Source: an uncultured Solirubrobacterales bacterium (lineage in GTDB: Bacteria; Actinomycetota; Thermoleophilia; Solirubrobacterales; Solirubrobacteraceae). From it: 7,964 nt of DNA. Of the stretch, positions 1-6,909 are shown piece after piece. The position numbers and the translations under genes were made by a program. The notes beneath the pieces were generated by a model. That model saw only the letters and a list, made by a program, of their open reading frames with translations. It had not been told where the DNA came from and searched no databases. Position 1 is the stretch's first letter. The number at the start of each line of letters is the position of its first letter. The stretch lies in the NCBI GenBank assembly GCA_937973575.1, contig CALJKH010000135.1, forward strand, positions 1-7,964, read 5' to 3'.

Positions 1-239
1 CCGTCCGTGACTAGGCACGCGCCAGCCTCAAAGGCGTAGGCCTTGGCTCCGAGGAGGCGAGTGTCCTCCCTTACCTGCGCCTCACTTCTCCCACTGATGA
101 AGACGATCTCGACTCCAGCGCGGTGGCAGGCTTCGATTGCTCGTACTGCTGAAAGGTCCGTGTTTCCCTCGCCGTCGTGGACAAGCGAGGCTCCGTAACC
201 GAGCAGGGTCCCGTCGAGGTCTAGGTAGGCGCACTTCAT
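1..239 (-). CDS. HAD-superfamily hydrolase, N-terminal part (runs off left edge)
   Basis: This is the first 79 codons of a phosphatase-like protein read on the minus strand from the ATG at 239-237; the rest lies outside the window. The N-terminus carries HAD motif I, DLDGT at residues 7-11, with D7 as the expected nucleophile and D9 as the acid/base. Motif II is the FISGR segment at 47-51 with S49. The later motif III lysine and motif IV acidic pair are not in the window. The spacing of motif I and II, plus a block at 67-77 resembling the ENGA region (here EAGA), suggests a type IIB cap (Cof / mannosyl-3-phosphoglycerate phosphatase-like), but the cap is not visible. Such enzymes dephosphorylate small cytosolic metabolites; the substrate cannot be told. 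There is no Shine-Dalgarno before the ATG. It is divergent from the helicase. Confidence is high for the superfamily, low for the subfamily. Confidence 0.85.
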   Translation of the reverse strand, partial: MKCAYLDLDGTLLGYGASLVHDGEGNTDLSAVRAIEACHRAGVEIVFISGRSEAQVREDTRLLGAKAYAFEAGACLVTD

Positions 240-313
240 CGCTGCGACCAAGTTTGGCGTGATCAAGGGCGGAAACTCGGGGGAGATGGAACCGGGCGCC
301 TATGCGCTGCGCC

Positions 314-325
314 TAGGATGGGCCG
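314..325 (+). promoter_or_regulatory. Candidate -10 element / ribosome binding site of the helicase gene
   Basis: TAGGAT at 314-319 lies 6 nt before the helicase ATG at 326. Read as a -10 hexamer (TANNNT) it would place the transcription start at about the A of the ATG, giving a leaderless message, as is common in Actinobacteria. The same bases contain AGGA (315-318) at 7 nt from the ATG, a short but well-placed Shine-Dalgarno. The sequence cannot separate these readings. No good -35 is seen about 17 nt upstream. The rest of the 240-325 divergent spacer shows no operator-like palindrome to me. Confidence 0.35.
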
Positions 326-2605
326 ATGGCCAAGGCAACAGATCCCCAAGCGTGGGACTCGATCATCAACCACGCCGAGAAGGACGAGGTTGTAGTCAGC
401 CGCACGCAGGTCTTGAGCCAGAAGGCTCACACTGCCTCTCTCCCCGATGACATGCACCCCCTACTGCGTGAGCGGCTTGAGGACCTTGGCCTTGATCACC
501 TCTGGGCGCACCAGAGGGATGCATGGGAAGCGTCTGCTGGTGGTCCCGTAATCCTGAGTACTTCAACCGCCTCGGGTAAATCACTTGGTTTCAACCTGCC
601 GGTGCTTGACACTCTTCTACGAGACCCAAAGGCACGCGCCCTCTACATCTACCCAACGAAGGCCCTGGCTCAAGATCAGGCGCGAGCCATTCAGGAGATG
701 GGATTTGGCCGAGCAATTCGCCCGGCTATCTACGACGGCGATACACCGCAATCTGAGCGCGGCGCAATCCGCCGCAACTCGAACCTCGTCCTCACCAACC
801 CAGACATGCTGCACCTCGGGATCATCCCCCGGCATGACCAATGGGCCAACTTCCTCGGCAACCTTGCAGCGGTCGTCATTGACGAGGCGCACGTATACCG
901 CGGTGTATTCGGCTCCCATGTCGGCAATGTTGTGCGGCGCTTACGCCGGGTTGCAGGGTCGCGTGGAGTGGTGCCCAGATTCATGCTGGCCAGCGCCACG
1001 ATCGCGAACCCGCTTGACCTTGCTGAAACGCTGACCGGGATTGACGGCTTCACTGTTGTTGATTCAGAAGGTGCGCCATCAGCTGGGCGGGAGGTAGTCC
1101 TCTGGAATCCACCGATCCTCGATGAGGACTTAGGAACGCGGGCAAGCGTCCTTGGTGAGGCAGCCGACCTCTTCTGCGACCTGATCCGCAAGGGCACTCG
1201 AACAATCTGCTTCATCAAGTCGCGCCGGGCAGTCGAACTAATTCAGAGAATGGCAACCGATCGCCTCGAGGCATCGGGTGACCGCGACCTAGCGAACGCC
1301 ATTGCCCCGTACCGTGCCGGGTACACACCGCAGCAGCGTCGTGAGCTGGAAGCGAAGCTCCAAAACGGCGACTTGGTTGGTGTTGTCTCAACCAACGCTC
1401 TTGAATTGGGGATTGACATCGGCCACCTTGACGCAGCGATCTGCGTCGGATTCCCGGGGACAGTCGCATCGCTCAAACAGATGTGGGGTAGAGCTGGGCG
1501 CCGCGATAAGGGTCTAGCCGTCTACATCGCAGGTGAGGACGCACTCGACCAATTCTTCTGCCGTCACCCTGAAGCTTTGCTTGAACGGCCTGTGGAGTCA
1601 GCTGTGCTTGACCCAACCAGTGACGAAATCCTCGGCGCGCACCTTCTCTGCGCTGCCTTTGAGAAGCCGATCGGCCCGGGTGATGTTGAGTTCTTCACCG
1701 AGGACCTAAAAGCTCGCTGCGACGCGCTCACGAGCGCTGGTTTGTTGCGCGAACGCCGCGGGGAATATGTCCTCGCCCGGCCGGAGACATACCCAGCAGC
1801 TGATGTGTCGCTGAGGTCAGCATCGCCAAAGCAGATCATGCTGGCTGACGCCCGAAGCGGAGAGATCATCGGCAGCCTTGAATCGTCACGGGCTGCGTCG
1901 ACCATTCACCCTGGTGCGATCTACCTTCACCTTGGCAAAGCTTGGGAGGTCGACACTCTTGACATGGAAGCTGGCACTGCGATGCTGCGGGCCTTTGATG
2001 GTGAGTGGTACACGCAGGCCAAGCGTGAGACCGACACTTGGATTGAGAAGGAGCTCGAGTCGCGCGAAGTCAACGGGGTAACTCTCAAGTACGGCGATGT
2101 GGTTGTGACGGAGACTGTCACGGGCTTCCAGCGCAAGCGACTCAAAGACCACGAGATGATCGACTGGACTCCACTCGATATGCCGCCGATTGAGTTCTCA
2201 ACAAGGGCAATCTGGTTCGAGGTCCCAGAGGACATGCTGGACGGATTCGACGAAGAGACATTGCTAGGCGCTCTCCATGCGGCTGAGCACGCGCAGATCG
2301 CCGTCCTTCCGTTGATCGCGATGTGCGACAGGTGGGACTTGGGTGGACTCTCAACTAATCACCACCCTCAGACTGGGGCGCCAACGATCTTTGTCCACGA
2401 GGCCCACGCTGGTGGGGTTGGTCTGACTCGCCAGGGGTACCGTGACTTCACCGAGCTCGTCGGTGATGCGCACGCCTTGATCAAGGGCTGCCCGTGTAAA
2501 TCAGGGTGCCCTTCCTGCGTCCAGTCGCCAAAGTGCGGAAACCTCAATGAACCCCTGTCGAAGCAGGGCGCATTGCGGGTTTTGGGCGCGATGCTGGCGG
2601 CTTAA
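326..2605 (+). CDS. MrfA/SftH-type superfamily II DNA helicase with C-terminal DUF1998-like zinc domain
   Basis: This is a 759-residue ATP-dependent DNA helicase. In order it shows a Q-motif-like LWAHQRDAW (59-67), Walker A TASGKS (81-86), motif Ia region YPTKALAQDQ (109-118), DEAH (186-189), motif III SAT (223-225), motif V STNALELGIDIG (355-366) and motif VI QMWGRAGRR (385-393). The C-terminal part (about 640-759) ends in a five-cysteine cluster at C722, C724, C728, C731 and C737, the hallmark of the DUF1998 domain. Length and order match Bacillus subtilis MrfA (YprA, mitomycin repair) and mycobacterial SftH, a 3'-to-5' DNA translocase. All core motifs look intact. The start is fixed: an in-frame TAG at 314-316 precedes ATG 326. 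The likely role is cytosolic DNA repair, perhaps of crosslinks; that is inferred from family. It may be co-transcribed with the peptidase 70 nt downstream, although a hairpin lies between them. Confidence 0.93.
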   Translation: MAKATDPQAWDSIINHAEKDEVVVSRTQVLSQKAHTASLPDDMHPLLRERLEDLGLDHLWAHQRDAWEASAGGPVILSTSTASGKSLGFNLPVLDTLLRDPKARALYIYPTKALAQDQARAIQEMGFGRAIRPAIYDGDTPQSERGAIRRNSNLVLTNPDMLHLGIIPRHDQWANFLGNLAAVVIDEAHVYRGVFGSHVGNVVRRLRRVAGSRGVVPRFMLASATIANPLDLAETLTGIDGFTVVDSEGAPSAGREVVLWNPPILDEDLGTRASVLGEAADLFCDLIRKGTRTICFIKSRRAVELIQRMATDRLEASGDRDLANAIAPYRAGYTPQQRRELEAKLQNGDLVGVVSTNALELGIDIGHLDAAICVGFPGTVASLKQMWGRAGRRDKGLAVYIAGEDALDQFFCRHPEALLERPVESAVLDPTSDEILGAHLLCAAFEKPIGPGDVEFFTEDLKARCDALTSAGLLRERRGEYVLARPETYPAADVSLRSASPKQIMLADARSGEIIGSLESSRAASTIHPGAIYLHLGKAWEVDTLDMEAGTAMLRAFDGEWYTQAKRETDTWIEKELESREVNGVTLKYGDVVVTETVTGFQRKRLKDHEMIDWTPLDMPPIEFSTRAIWFEVPEDMLDGFDEETLLGALHAAEHAQIAVLPLIAMCDRWDLGGLSTNHHPQTGAPTIFVHEAHAGGVGLTRQGYRDFTELVGDAHALIKGCPCKSGCPSCVQSPKCGNLNEPLSKQGALRVLGAMLAA

Positions 2606-2629
2606 GCAGCGCAAGCAGCCTTGCAATTT

Positions 2630-2650
2630 CGGTTCCCAGTTGGGGAATTG
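2630..2650 (+). terminator. Possible weak terminator hairpin after the helicase gene
   Basis: An 8-bp stem (2630-2637 with 2643-2650, two of the pairs G-U) encloses a 5-nt loop (2638-2642). It sits 25 nt after the helicase stop and 26 nt before the peptidase start. It is followed by GGGATTTGTGT, which is only mildly T-rich, so it would be a weak or attenuating terminator at best. No clear promoter for the downstream gene is visible in the 70-nt spacer, so read-through is plausible. Confidence 0.3.
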
Positions 2651-2675
2651 GGGATTTGTGTCGAAACTCAGGTAG

Positions 2676-3428
2676 ATGGCCACTTTTAGCCTCAGCCTTC
2701 GGCGTGCATTTACAGCCCTTTTAGTGGCAGTCATGCTGACGCTCTCAGCAGCTTCTCCTGCCAGCGCTGACGGTGGCGGAAGCGCACCACTTGACGGCCC
2801 AAGCAAGCCCCCAGTCAAGCCCGGCACGGGAACTGGTGGCGGTGGCGTGCCTGAGCAAACCAAGCCCAAGCCGAAGGTGAAGCCCAAGAAGAAGGCAACC
2901 AAGAAGCCAGCCAAGAAGAAGCCAGCCAAGAAGAAGCCGGCTAAGAAGAAGCCGACGAAGAAGAAGCCAGTTGCGCCAACAGTAGTGAAGAGCGCTTGGT
3001 TCCCAGTCGTTGGCTCCGGCTGGACATTCGGCGACGCTGGAATGAGGTTCGGAGCACCCCGCACCGGTCATACCCATCAGGGCCAAGATGTGGCTGGTCC
3101 TGAGGGCCTCCAGCTTGTGGCGCCGGTGGCAGGAACTATCTCTTGGATCTCCTATCAAGCTGCTGGCGCTGGCTATTACGTCGTTGAGCGTGGCAATGAC
3201 GGCCGCGACTATGTCTTTATGCATTTGATGAAGGGGTCAACCCGTGTTCAAATTGGCCAGGTTGTGGCGGCTGGAAAGTGGCTTGGCAACCTCGGCAATA
3301 CCGGTGACTCGTCTGGGCCGCACCTTCACTTTGAGATCTGGGTTGGCGGCTGGTACGAGAAGGGTGGGCACCCGATCGATCCACTGCCGCAGTTGCAGGC
3401 CTGGGCACGCCTCAGTCGCCGGCACTAG
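2676..3428 (+). CDS. Secreted M23-family (LytM-type) peptidoglycan endopeptidase with Lys/Pro-rich linker
   Basis: This 250-residue protein is predicted to be exported and to cut peptide crosslinks in the cell wall. It has a signal peptide at about 1-31 (R9-R10, hydrophobic core 11-25, likely cleavage near PASA|DG), a Pro/Gly/Lys-rich linker (about 32-104) with KKKPA repeats, and a LytM domain at about 107-240. All expected catalytic and zinc-binding residues are present: HxxxD (H134, D138), H183 in the FMHL segment, and HLH (H216, H218). It should therefore be active, unlike degenerate LytM activators such as EnvC. An in-frame TAG at 2673-2675 abuts the ATG, so this is the earliest possible start; no good Shine-Dalgarno precedes it. 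The next gene begins 20 nt downstream, so the two are probably one operon. No SH3, LysM or other wall-binding domain is seen; the basic linker may substitute for one. Confidence 0.93.
   Translation: MATFSLSLRRAFTALLVAVMLTLSAASPASADGGGSAPLDGPSKPPVKPGTGTGGGGVPEQTKPKPKVKPKKKATKKPAKKKPAKKKPAKKKPTKKKPVAPTVVKSAWFPVVGSGWTFGDAGMRFGAPRTGHTHQGQDVAGPEGLQLVAPVAGTISWISYQAAGAGYYVVERGNDGRDYVFMHLMKGSTRVQIGQVVAAGKWLGNLGNTGDSSGPHLHFEIWVGGWYEKGGHPIDPLPQLQAWARLSRRH
2901..2969 (+). repeat. 15-nt in-frame tandem repeat encoding KKKPA units
   Basis: About four and a half copies of a 15-nt unit (AAG AAG AAG CCA GCC and variants) encode residues 76-98 of the M23 peptidase. The first copy is one lysine short, two units are KKKPA, the next is KKKPT, and the last runs into KKKPV. 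Lysine is always AAG, while proline and alanine codons vary in the third position (CCA/CCG, GCC/GCT). The array therefore looks somewhat aged rather than freshly expanded. Copy number could change by slippage without breaking the frame. Confidence 0.9.
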
Positions 3429-3448
3429 ATCTGCAGCCTCCAGCGCCG

Positions 3449-5188
3449 ATGACCTCAGCCACAACCTCTAAAAGCCGCGCGGCCGTTAGCTCCAAGCGGT
3501 TTGGGATCGCAGCGATCCTCTGCTTTGGCCTTGGCCTGTCGTTGATTGTTCAACCGCCCGGCTGGGCCCAAGCCTCTTACTACGGCCTCGTTCGGGCACT
3601 TGGGACGGGTACCGCCCAGATTGACAAGTACCACTGGGAAACAGGCGACAAGTCTTGGATCAACAACCACTTCTATTCGGTTAAGTCGCCGGGTATGCCT
3701 GTGGTTCTCCTTCCCGCCTATGAGGGACTCAAGCTGGTTGGCTTCCAGTCGCTAAGCAACTCAGCAGGCACTGAGTTGCAGAAGTCCACTCCTGGCTACG
3801 CGGTGCCAAAGAAGCTGAAGCTGACTAACTACGGCGGCAGCAAAACGACTGCGTTGGCAGTGCGCAAGGCATCGGCGGACTCTGCGTTGATGATCTGGTT
3901 CCTGACCCTGCTTGGGTGCATCGTTCCGGGGATGGCGATCTTGCTTATCGTCAGGTCGCTCGCCGAGCGCTGGGAGCCAGGTACCGGTGCTGCTTCGTCA
4001 ATTGCTCTCGGCATGGGGACGATCCTGCTCCCGTTCTGTGGCCTCTTTTTCAGCCATGTGATGGCAACGCTGGTGCTGTTTAGCGCCTTCGCTGTCCTCC
4101 TTCACGAGCGCCGCGGCCCACCATCTCTCAAGCTTGTTGCAGCAGGCGGCCTGCTCGCTGGGCTTGCTGTTTTTGTCGAATACCCACTTGCGTTTGGTGG
4201 CGCAGTGGTAGGCCTCTATGCGGCCTTCCGAGGTGAGGCAGTTGCTGAAGGTGCTCTGGCAGTCATAAAGCGCGGCCTCACTTATGCGGGGGGCGTGATC
4301 GTCGGCGTGATTCCAGTTGGGATCTACAACGCCTGGGCGTTCGGCTCAGTAACGACGATGTCCTACCAAGACACCGTTACGACTCCTGGCAAGACCGGAC
4401 ACGATGTGATCGGCCTTGTCAACAGCGGTCTCTTCGGCATTGGAGTACCCAAAGTGCTCGGGTACGCGTCGATCCTGTTTTCGCCCCGCGGGCTTATCGC
4501 TCTGACTCCAATCGTCCTGATGGCTGCAGTGGGTGTTGTCCTGATGTACCGCCGTGGTCTGAAGGCTGAGGCCCTGACGATCTTCGGAGTTGCCTTGATC
4601 TATTGGACTTATGTTGCTGGCTACATCTGGCCACTAGGTGGCGCGGTACCCGGACCCCGTTACATGATCCCGATGCTCCCGTTCATTGGGCTGGGCCTGC
4701 CCTTTGCATGGAAGCGCCTACCTTCAGCCACAACAGTCGCCGCTGTCGCTGGCGGCACTGTGATGGTCGCAGCGACGATCACAGTCTCGACCGTCAAAGA
4801 GCGCGGGCTTGATGTTTGGTGGCTGCACATCACGAAGGGTCACTTTGGGACGACTCTCTTCACCTTGGTCGGCGGTGGCACTGGCTGGGGCACGATCGTC
4901 CCAACTCTGATCTTGTTCATAGCTGCGCCGCTTCTTGCTGCAGCTGCCACCTCAGGCCTGAGCTACGCCCGCGACTGGGTTTGGGGGGCACTAATGCTGC
5001 TTGGCTGGCTGGTTGTCGCAGTGTTCATTGCCCCACATGTGCGTGAGATTCACGACCCTGGCACCGTCAGCGTGTCAGGCTTGCCGCATGGCCTGCTGCT
5101 CGTCGCAGCTGGCTTGGCCGCAGTTGCAGTAACGGCTGGGCTCGCAGTTACGCGAGGCTCGGGCGATCAGGGCTTGCCGAAGTCGTAG
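3449..5188 (+). CDS. Polytopic membrane protein, putative GT-C-fold glycosyltransferase
   Basis: This is a 579-residue integral membrane protein of unproven function with about 12-14 hydrophobic segments (for example 18-36, 145-169, 182-218, 226-260, 276-296, 347-366, 375-395, 404-420, 428-446, 483-501, 510-528, 546-566). A long polar loop follows the first helix (about 37-140), with D59, E64, D67 and the FYSVKSPG stretch at 75-82. A large first extracytoplasmic loop with acidic residues is typical of GT-C enzymes using polyprenyl-phosphate sugars. An LFSPRGL motif (343-349) and PGPRYMIPMLP (401-411) recall, from memory, uncharacterised actinobacterial relatives annotated as family-39-like glycosyltransferases. 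The ATG lies 20 nt after the peptidase stop, with no Shine-Dalgarno seen. The 3' end overlaps the convergent gene by 22 bp. A transport or other envelope role cannot be excluded. Confidence 0.75.
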   Translation: MTSATTSKSRAAVSSKRFGIAAILCFGLGLSLIVQPPGWAQASYYGLVRALGTGTAQIDKYHWETGDKSWINNHFYSVKSPGMPVVLLPAYEGLKLVGFQSLSNSAGTELQKSTPGYAVPKKLKLTNYGGSKTTALAVRKASADSALMIWFLTLLGCIVPGMAILLIVRSLAERWEPGTGAASSIALGMGTILLPFCGLFFSHVMATLVLFSAFAVLLHERRGPPSLKLVAAGGLLAGLAVFVEYPLAFGGAVVGLYAAFRGEAVAEGALAVIKRGLTYAGGVIVGVIPVGIYNAWAFGSVTTMSYQDTVTTPGKTGHDVIGLVNSGLFGIGVPKVLGYASILFSPRGLIALTPIVLMAAVGVVLMYRRGLKAEALTIFGVALIYWTYVAGYIWPLGGAVPGPRYMIPMLPFIGLGLPFAWKRLPSATTVAAVAGGTVMVAATITVSTVKERGLDVWWLHITKGHFGTTLFTLVGGGTGWGTIVPTLILFIAAPLLAAAATSGLSYARDWVWGALMLLGWLVVAVFIAPHVREIHDPGTVSVSGLPHGLLLVAAGLAAVAVTAGLAVTRGSGDQGLPKS

Positions 5189-6876
5189 ATCACCAGCGGC
5201 TTAAGCAGCCGTCGGTGAACGCCTACCGCCGTTGGGTAGGGCTGAGCTGTTGCTTGGGCCCAAGTCATCCCGTGTGCCTTCGGCTCGTCGAGCAGTGGCA
5301 TTGAGTTGAACTCAGTGTGGACGATCACCCTATGCACGCCAAGTGCCTCCAACTGCCTAATCGAGCTGGCGCTTGGGAATGTCTTGGATGCGCGAACAAT
5401 CTGGCGATAGATCGGTGGCGTGAAGCTTGACCTTCCGTTGACCATCTTCGGGAAGCCGTCAGTTGACCAAAGTAGGTAGCGCCTGTTGTTGCTTGCTTCA
5501 ACCGGGAGCTGAAGGTAAGGGCCCTTTACTGAAGCGAGGACGGCCGGTGGCATCGGAACGGCGGGCTGTGGGTAGACAAGGCCAGACCCGTCAAGCAGGA
5601 CAAGCAGAACCACTCCGGCGAGAGCGAAGCCCGCAACCTTCTGCCCCCTACGGTCCTTGACCCATTCACCGAGACGCGCTGCACCCATTGCCGCAAGAAG
5701 CGCCAAGGCCAAGGTTGTCAGAGTCTGAAGCCGTCCCGGAGTCCGCATCGTGTCCCATCCGGGCATGAAGTCGTAGAGGAAGCGGTAGGGCATCAGGTGG
5801 CCAAGGGAGCCGCGGTGAACACCCAATGACAGTGATGCGAAGGCCAGCACTGCAAACCCAAGGCCGATTCGGAGAGCCTTCGGCACGCGCTTCCAGCCAA
5901 GGCCGACAAGTGCGAGAGCGAAGGCAACGATGCCGGGGTAGAGCGAGCCTTCTACTTCAGCAATCTTCTTCGCGGGCCTTATCCCTGCAGTCAGGTCACC
6001 CCAGAGGAGGCTCTGGCGTGGAGGGGTAAGGAAGGCCAGTGGCCCGGGCGAGAGGTTCATCACAGCGCTGATCGTCCTGTGGACATGTGGGTATTCGTTC
6101 GTCACACGCAGGTAAGGGCGCGTGACTAGCCATGTAACGAAGAGGAACTCGCCGATTCCAGCGGCAGTCGCCCAAGCCACATTTGCTGTTGGCCGAGGCT
6201 TTCCGGCCCGCCACCAGCAGACCGCGCCCACAGCACCGAGGACAAGCAGTAGATAGTCAAGCTGGATTCCAAGGGTGAACCCGATCGTCGCAAGCCAGCT
6301 AGCTGCAAGCCAGCCGAAGATGATCAGCTTTGGGTCTTGGCGCCGGTAACCGCGGAGCAGTAGGAACAGAGCGAGGGCGATTCCTCCGCTGGACACGACA
6401 TGCATGTGGCCCGCCTGCCAAAGCCGGAATGGTGACCAAGCAAAGGCCGCGCCTGCAATTGCCGCAGCCCAAGGCGGAATGTCGAATTCGCGGGCGAGCA
6501 GGTAGACGGCGACGAACGCGAGTGAGAAGGCGAACAGCAGCGCCAAGTTGTAGTTGCGCACTGCGCCTGAGGCGCCACCTCCGAGCATGCCGAACGGAGC
6601 TAGGCCAACTAGAGCATCAGAGAAGGCGAGGGTGTCCTTGGCAGGCCAGAACTGATTGGACTGCCAGAAGGCAAGAGGCTGATGCAGGAGGGCATGGCCA
6701 CCCCAAGCAATCTGCCACGACTGTGAGAGCGGATCGCCAAGATCGGTCGCGATGTGCGACGAGAGGTGGGTTACCAGCGGGAAGAACTGAATGATCGAGA
6801 TGAGGATCGCTGCCGCCGAGACAATCAGCACCTCTTTGCGGCCTATATTCGGCGACCGCTTCCACCATTCACGCAT
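5167..6876 (-). CDS. Polytopic membrane protein with C-terminal extracytoplasmic domain, putative GT-C-type enzyme
   Basis: This is a 569-residue membrane protein with about 11-12 hydrophobic segments up to residue 431 (for example 14-36, 83-128, 134-150, 160-175, 184-221, 235-253, 311-327, 334-352, 384-402, 413-431), then a soluble tail (432-569). The first loop has TDLGDPLSQSW (44-54) and the ALLHQPLAFW stretch (62-71), placing acidic residues where GT-C enzymes keep the catalytic Asp. A conserved-looking block is at 369-382 (DFMPGWDTMRTPGR). The tail carries VNGRSSFTP (479-487) and LEALGVHRVIVHT (509-521). From memory these features recur in uncharacterised bacterial membrane proteins loosely labelled YfhO-like or glycosyltransferase-like. 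The ATG at 6876-6874 follows the upstream gene by 33 nt, suggesting an operon. The 3' end overlaps the convergent gene by 22 bp. The substrate is unknown. Confidence 0.75.
   Translation of the reverse strand: MREWWKRSPNIGRKEVLIVSAAAILISIIQFFPLVTHLSSHIATDLGDPLSQSWQIAWGGHALLHQPLAFWQSNQFWPAKDTLAFSDALVGLAPFGMLGGGASGAVRNYNLALLFAFSLAFVAVYLLAREFDIPPWAAAIAGAAFAWSPFRLWQAGHMHVVSSGGIALALFLLLRGYRRQDPKLIIFGWLAASWLATIGFTLGIQLDYLLLVLGAVGAVCWWRAGKPRPTANVAWATAAGIGEFLFVTWLVTRPYLRVTNEYPHVHRTISAVMNLSPGPLAFLTPPRQSLLWGDLTAGIRPAKKIAEVEGSLYPGIVAFALALVGLGWKRVPKALRIGLGFAVLAFASLSLGVHRGSLGHLMPYRFLYDFMPGWDTMRTPGRLQTLTTLALALLAAMGAARLGEWVKDRRGQKVAGFALAGVVLLVLLDGSGLVYPQPAVPMPPAVLASVKGPYLQLPVEASNNRRYLLWSTDGFPKMVNGRSSFTPPIYRQIVRASKTFPSASSIRQLEALGVHRVIVHTEFNSMPLLDEPKAHGMTWAQATAQPYPTAVGVHRRLLKPLVIYDFGKP
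5191..5217 (+). terminator. Hairpin just after the plus-strand operon, candidate U-tract-less terminator
   Basis: The stem is 5191-5201 paired with 5207-5217: four outer pairs (CACC/GGTG), one A-C mismatch, then six pairs (GCGGCT/AGCCGT, one G-U) and a 5-nt loop (TAAGC). It begins 3 nt after the TAG stop at 5186-5188. No T-run follows on either strand, so it is not a classical intrinsic terminator. U-tract-less hairpins have been proposed as terminators in Actinobacteria. It lies entirely within the last codons of the opposing membrane-protein gene, so base changes are also constrained by that protein. Confidence 0.4.
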
Positions 6877-6890
6877 AGGGAAGGACCCTA
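6874..6890 (-). promoter_or_regulatory. Small hairpin and -10-like element at the start of the 569-residue membrane protein gene
   Basis: TAGGG (6890-6886) and CCCTA (6880-6876) can pair around a 5-nt loop (6885-6881). The last stem base is the A of the start codon. The same region contains TAGGGT (6890-6885), a TANNNT match 8 nt before the ATG, which could drive a leaderless transcript separate from the upstream gene. A GGTGAG purine run a little further upstream is too far from the ATG to be a strong Shine-Dalgarno. A 5-bp stem can occur by chance, so this is tentative. Confidence 0.25.
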
Positions 6891-6909
6891 CTCACCGCCT
6901 TGGCTGAGA

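Noticed and set aside
259..450. Short plus-strand frame across the divergent spacer
   Set aside because: It overlaps the helicase start in another frame, has no recognisable features, and ends within the helicase gene.
326..2605. Helicase with DUF1998-like end as a DISARM (DrmA) defence component
   Set aside because: DISARM needs companion genes (DrmB, a PLD-type DrmC, a methyltransferase) and none is nearby. The size and motif layout fit the stand-alone MrfA/SftH clade better.
2501..3064. Minus-strand open frame of 187 codons with repeated FFLAG segments
   Set aside because: It is the antisense reading of the lysine/proline repeat and the helicase end. The plus strand carries the catalytic M23 domain and signal peptide.
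3429..3448. Minus-strand TGGAGG purine run between the peptidase and the 579-residue gene
   Set aside because: It resembles a Shine-Dalgarno on the minus strand, but no credible minus-strand gene starts there.
6330..6794. Plus-strand open frame of 154 codons, rich in Arg and Gly
   Set aside because: It is antisense to the membrane-spanning part of the 569-residue protein. Its composition is that of a GC-rich shadow frame and it has no domain.
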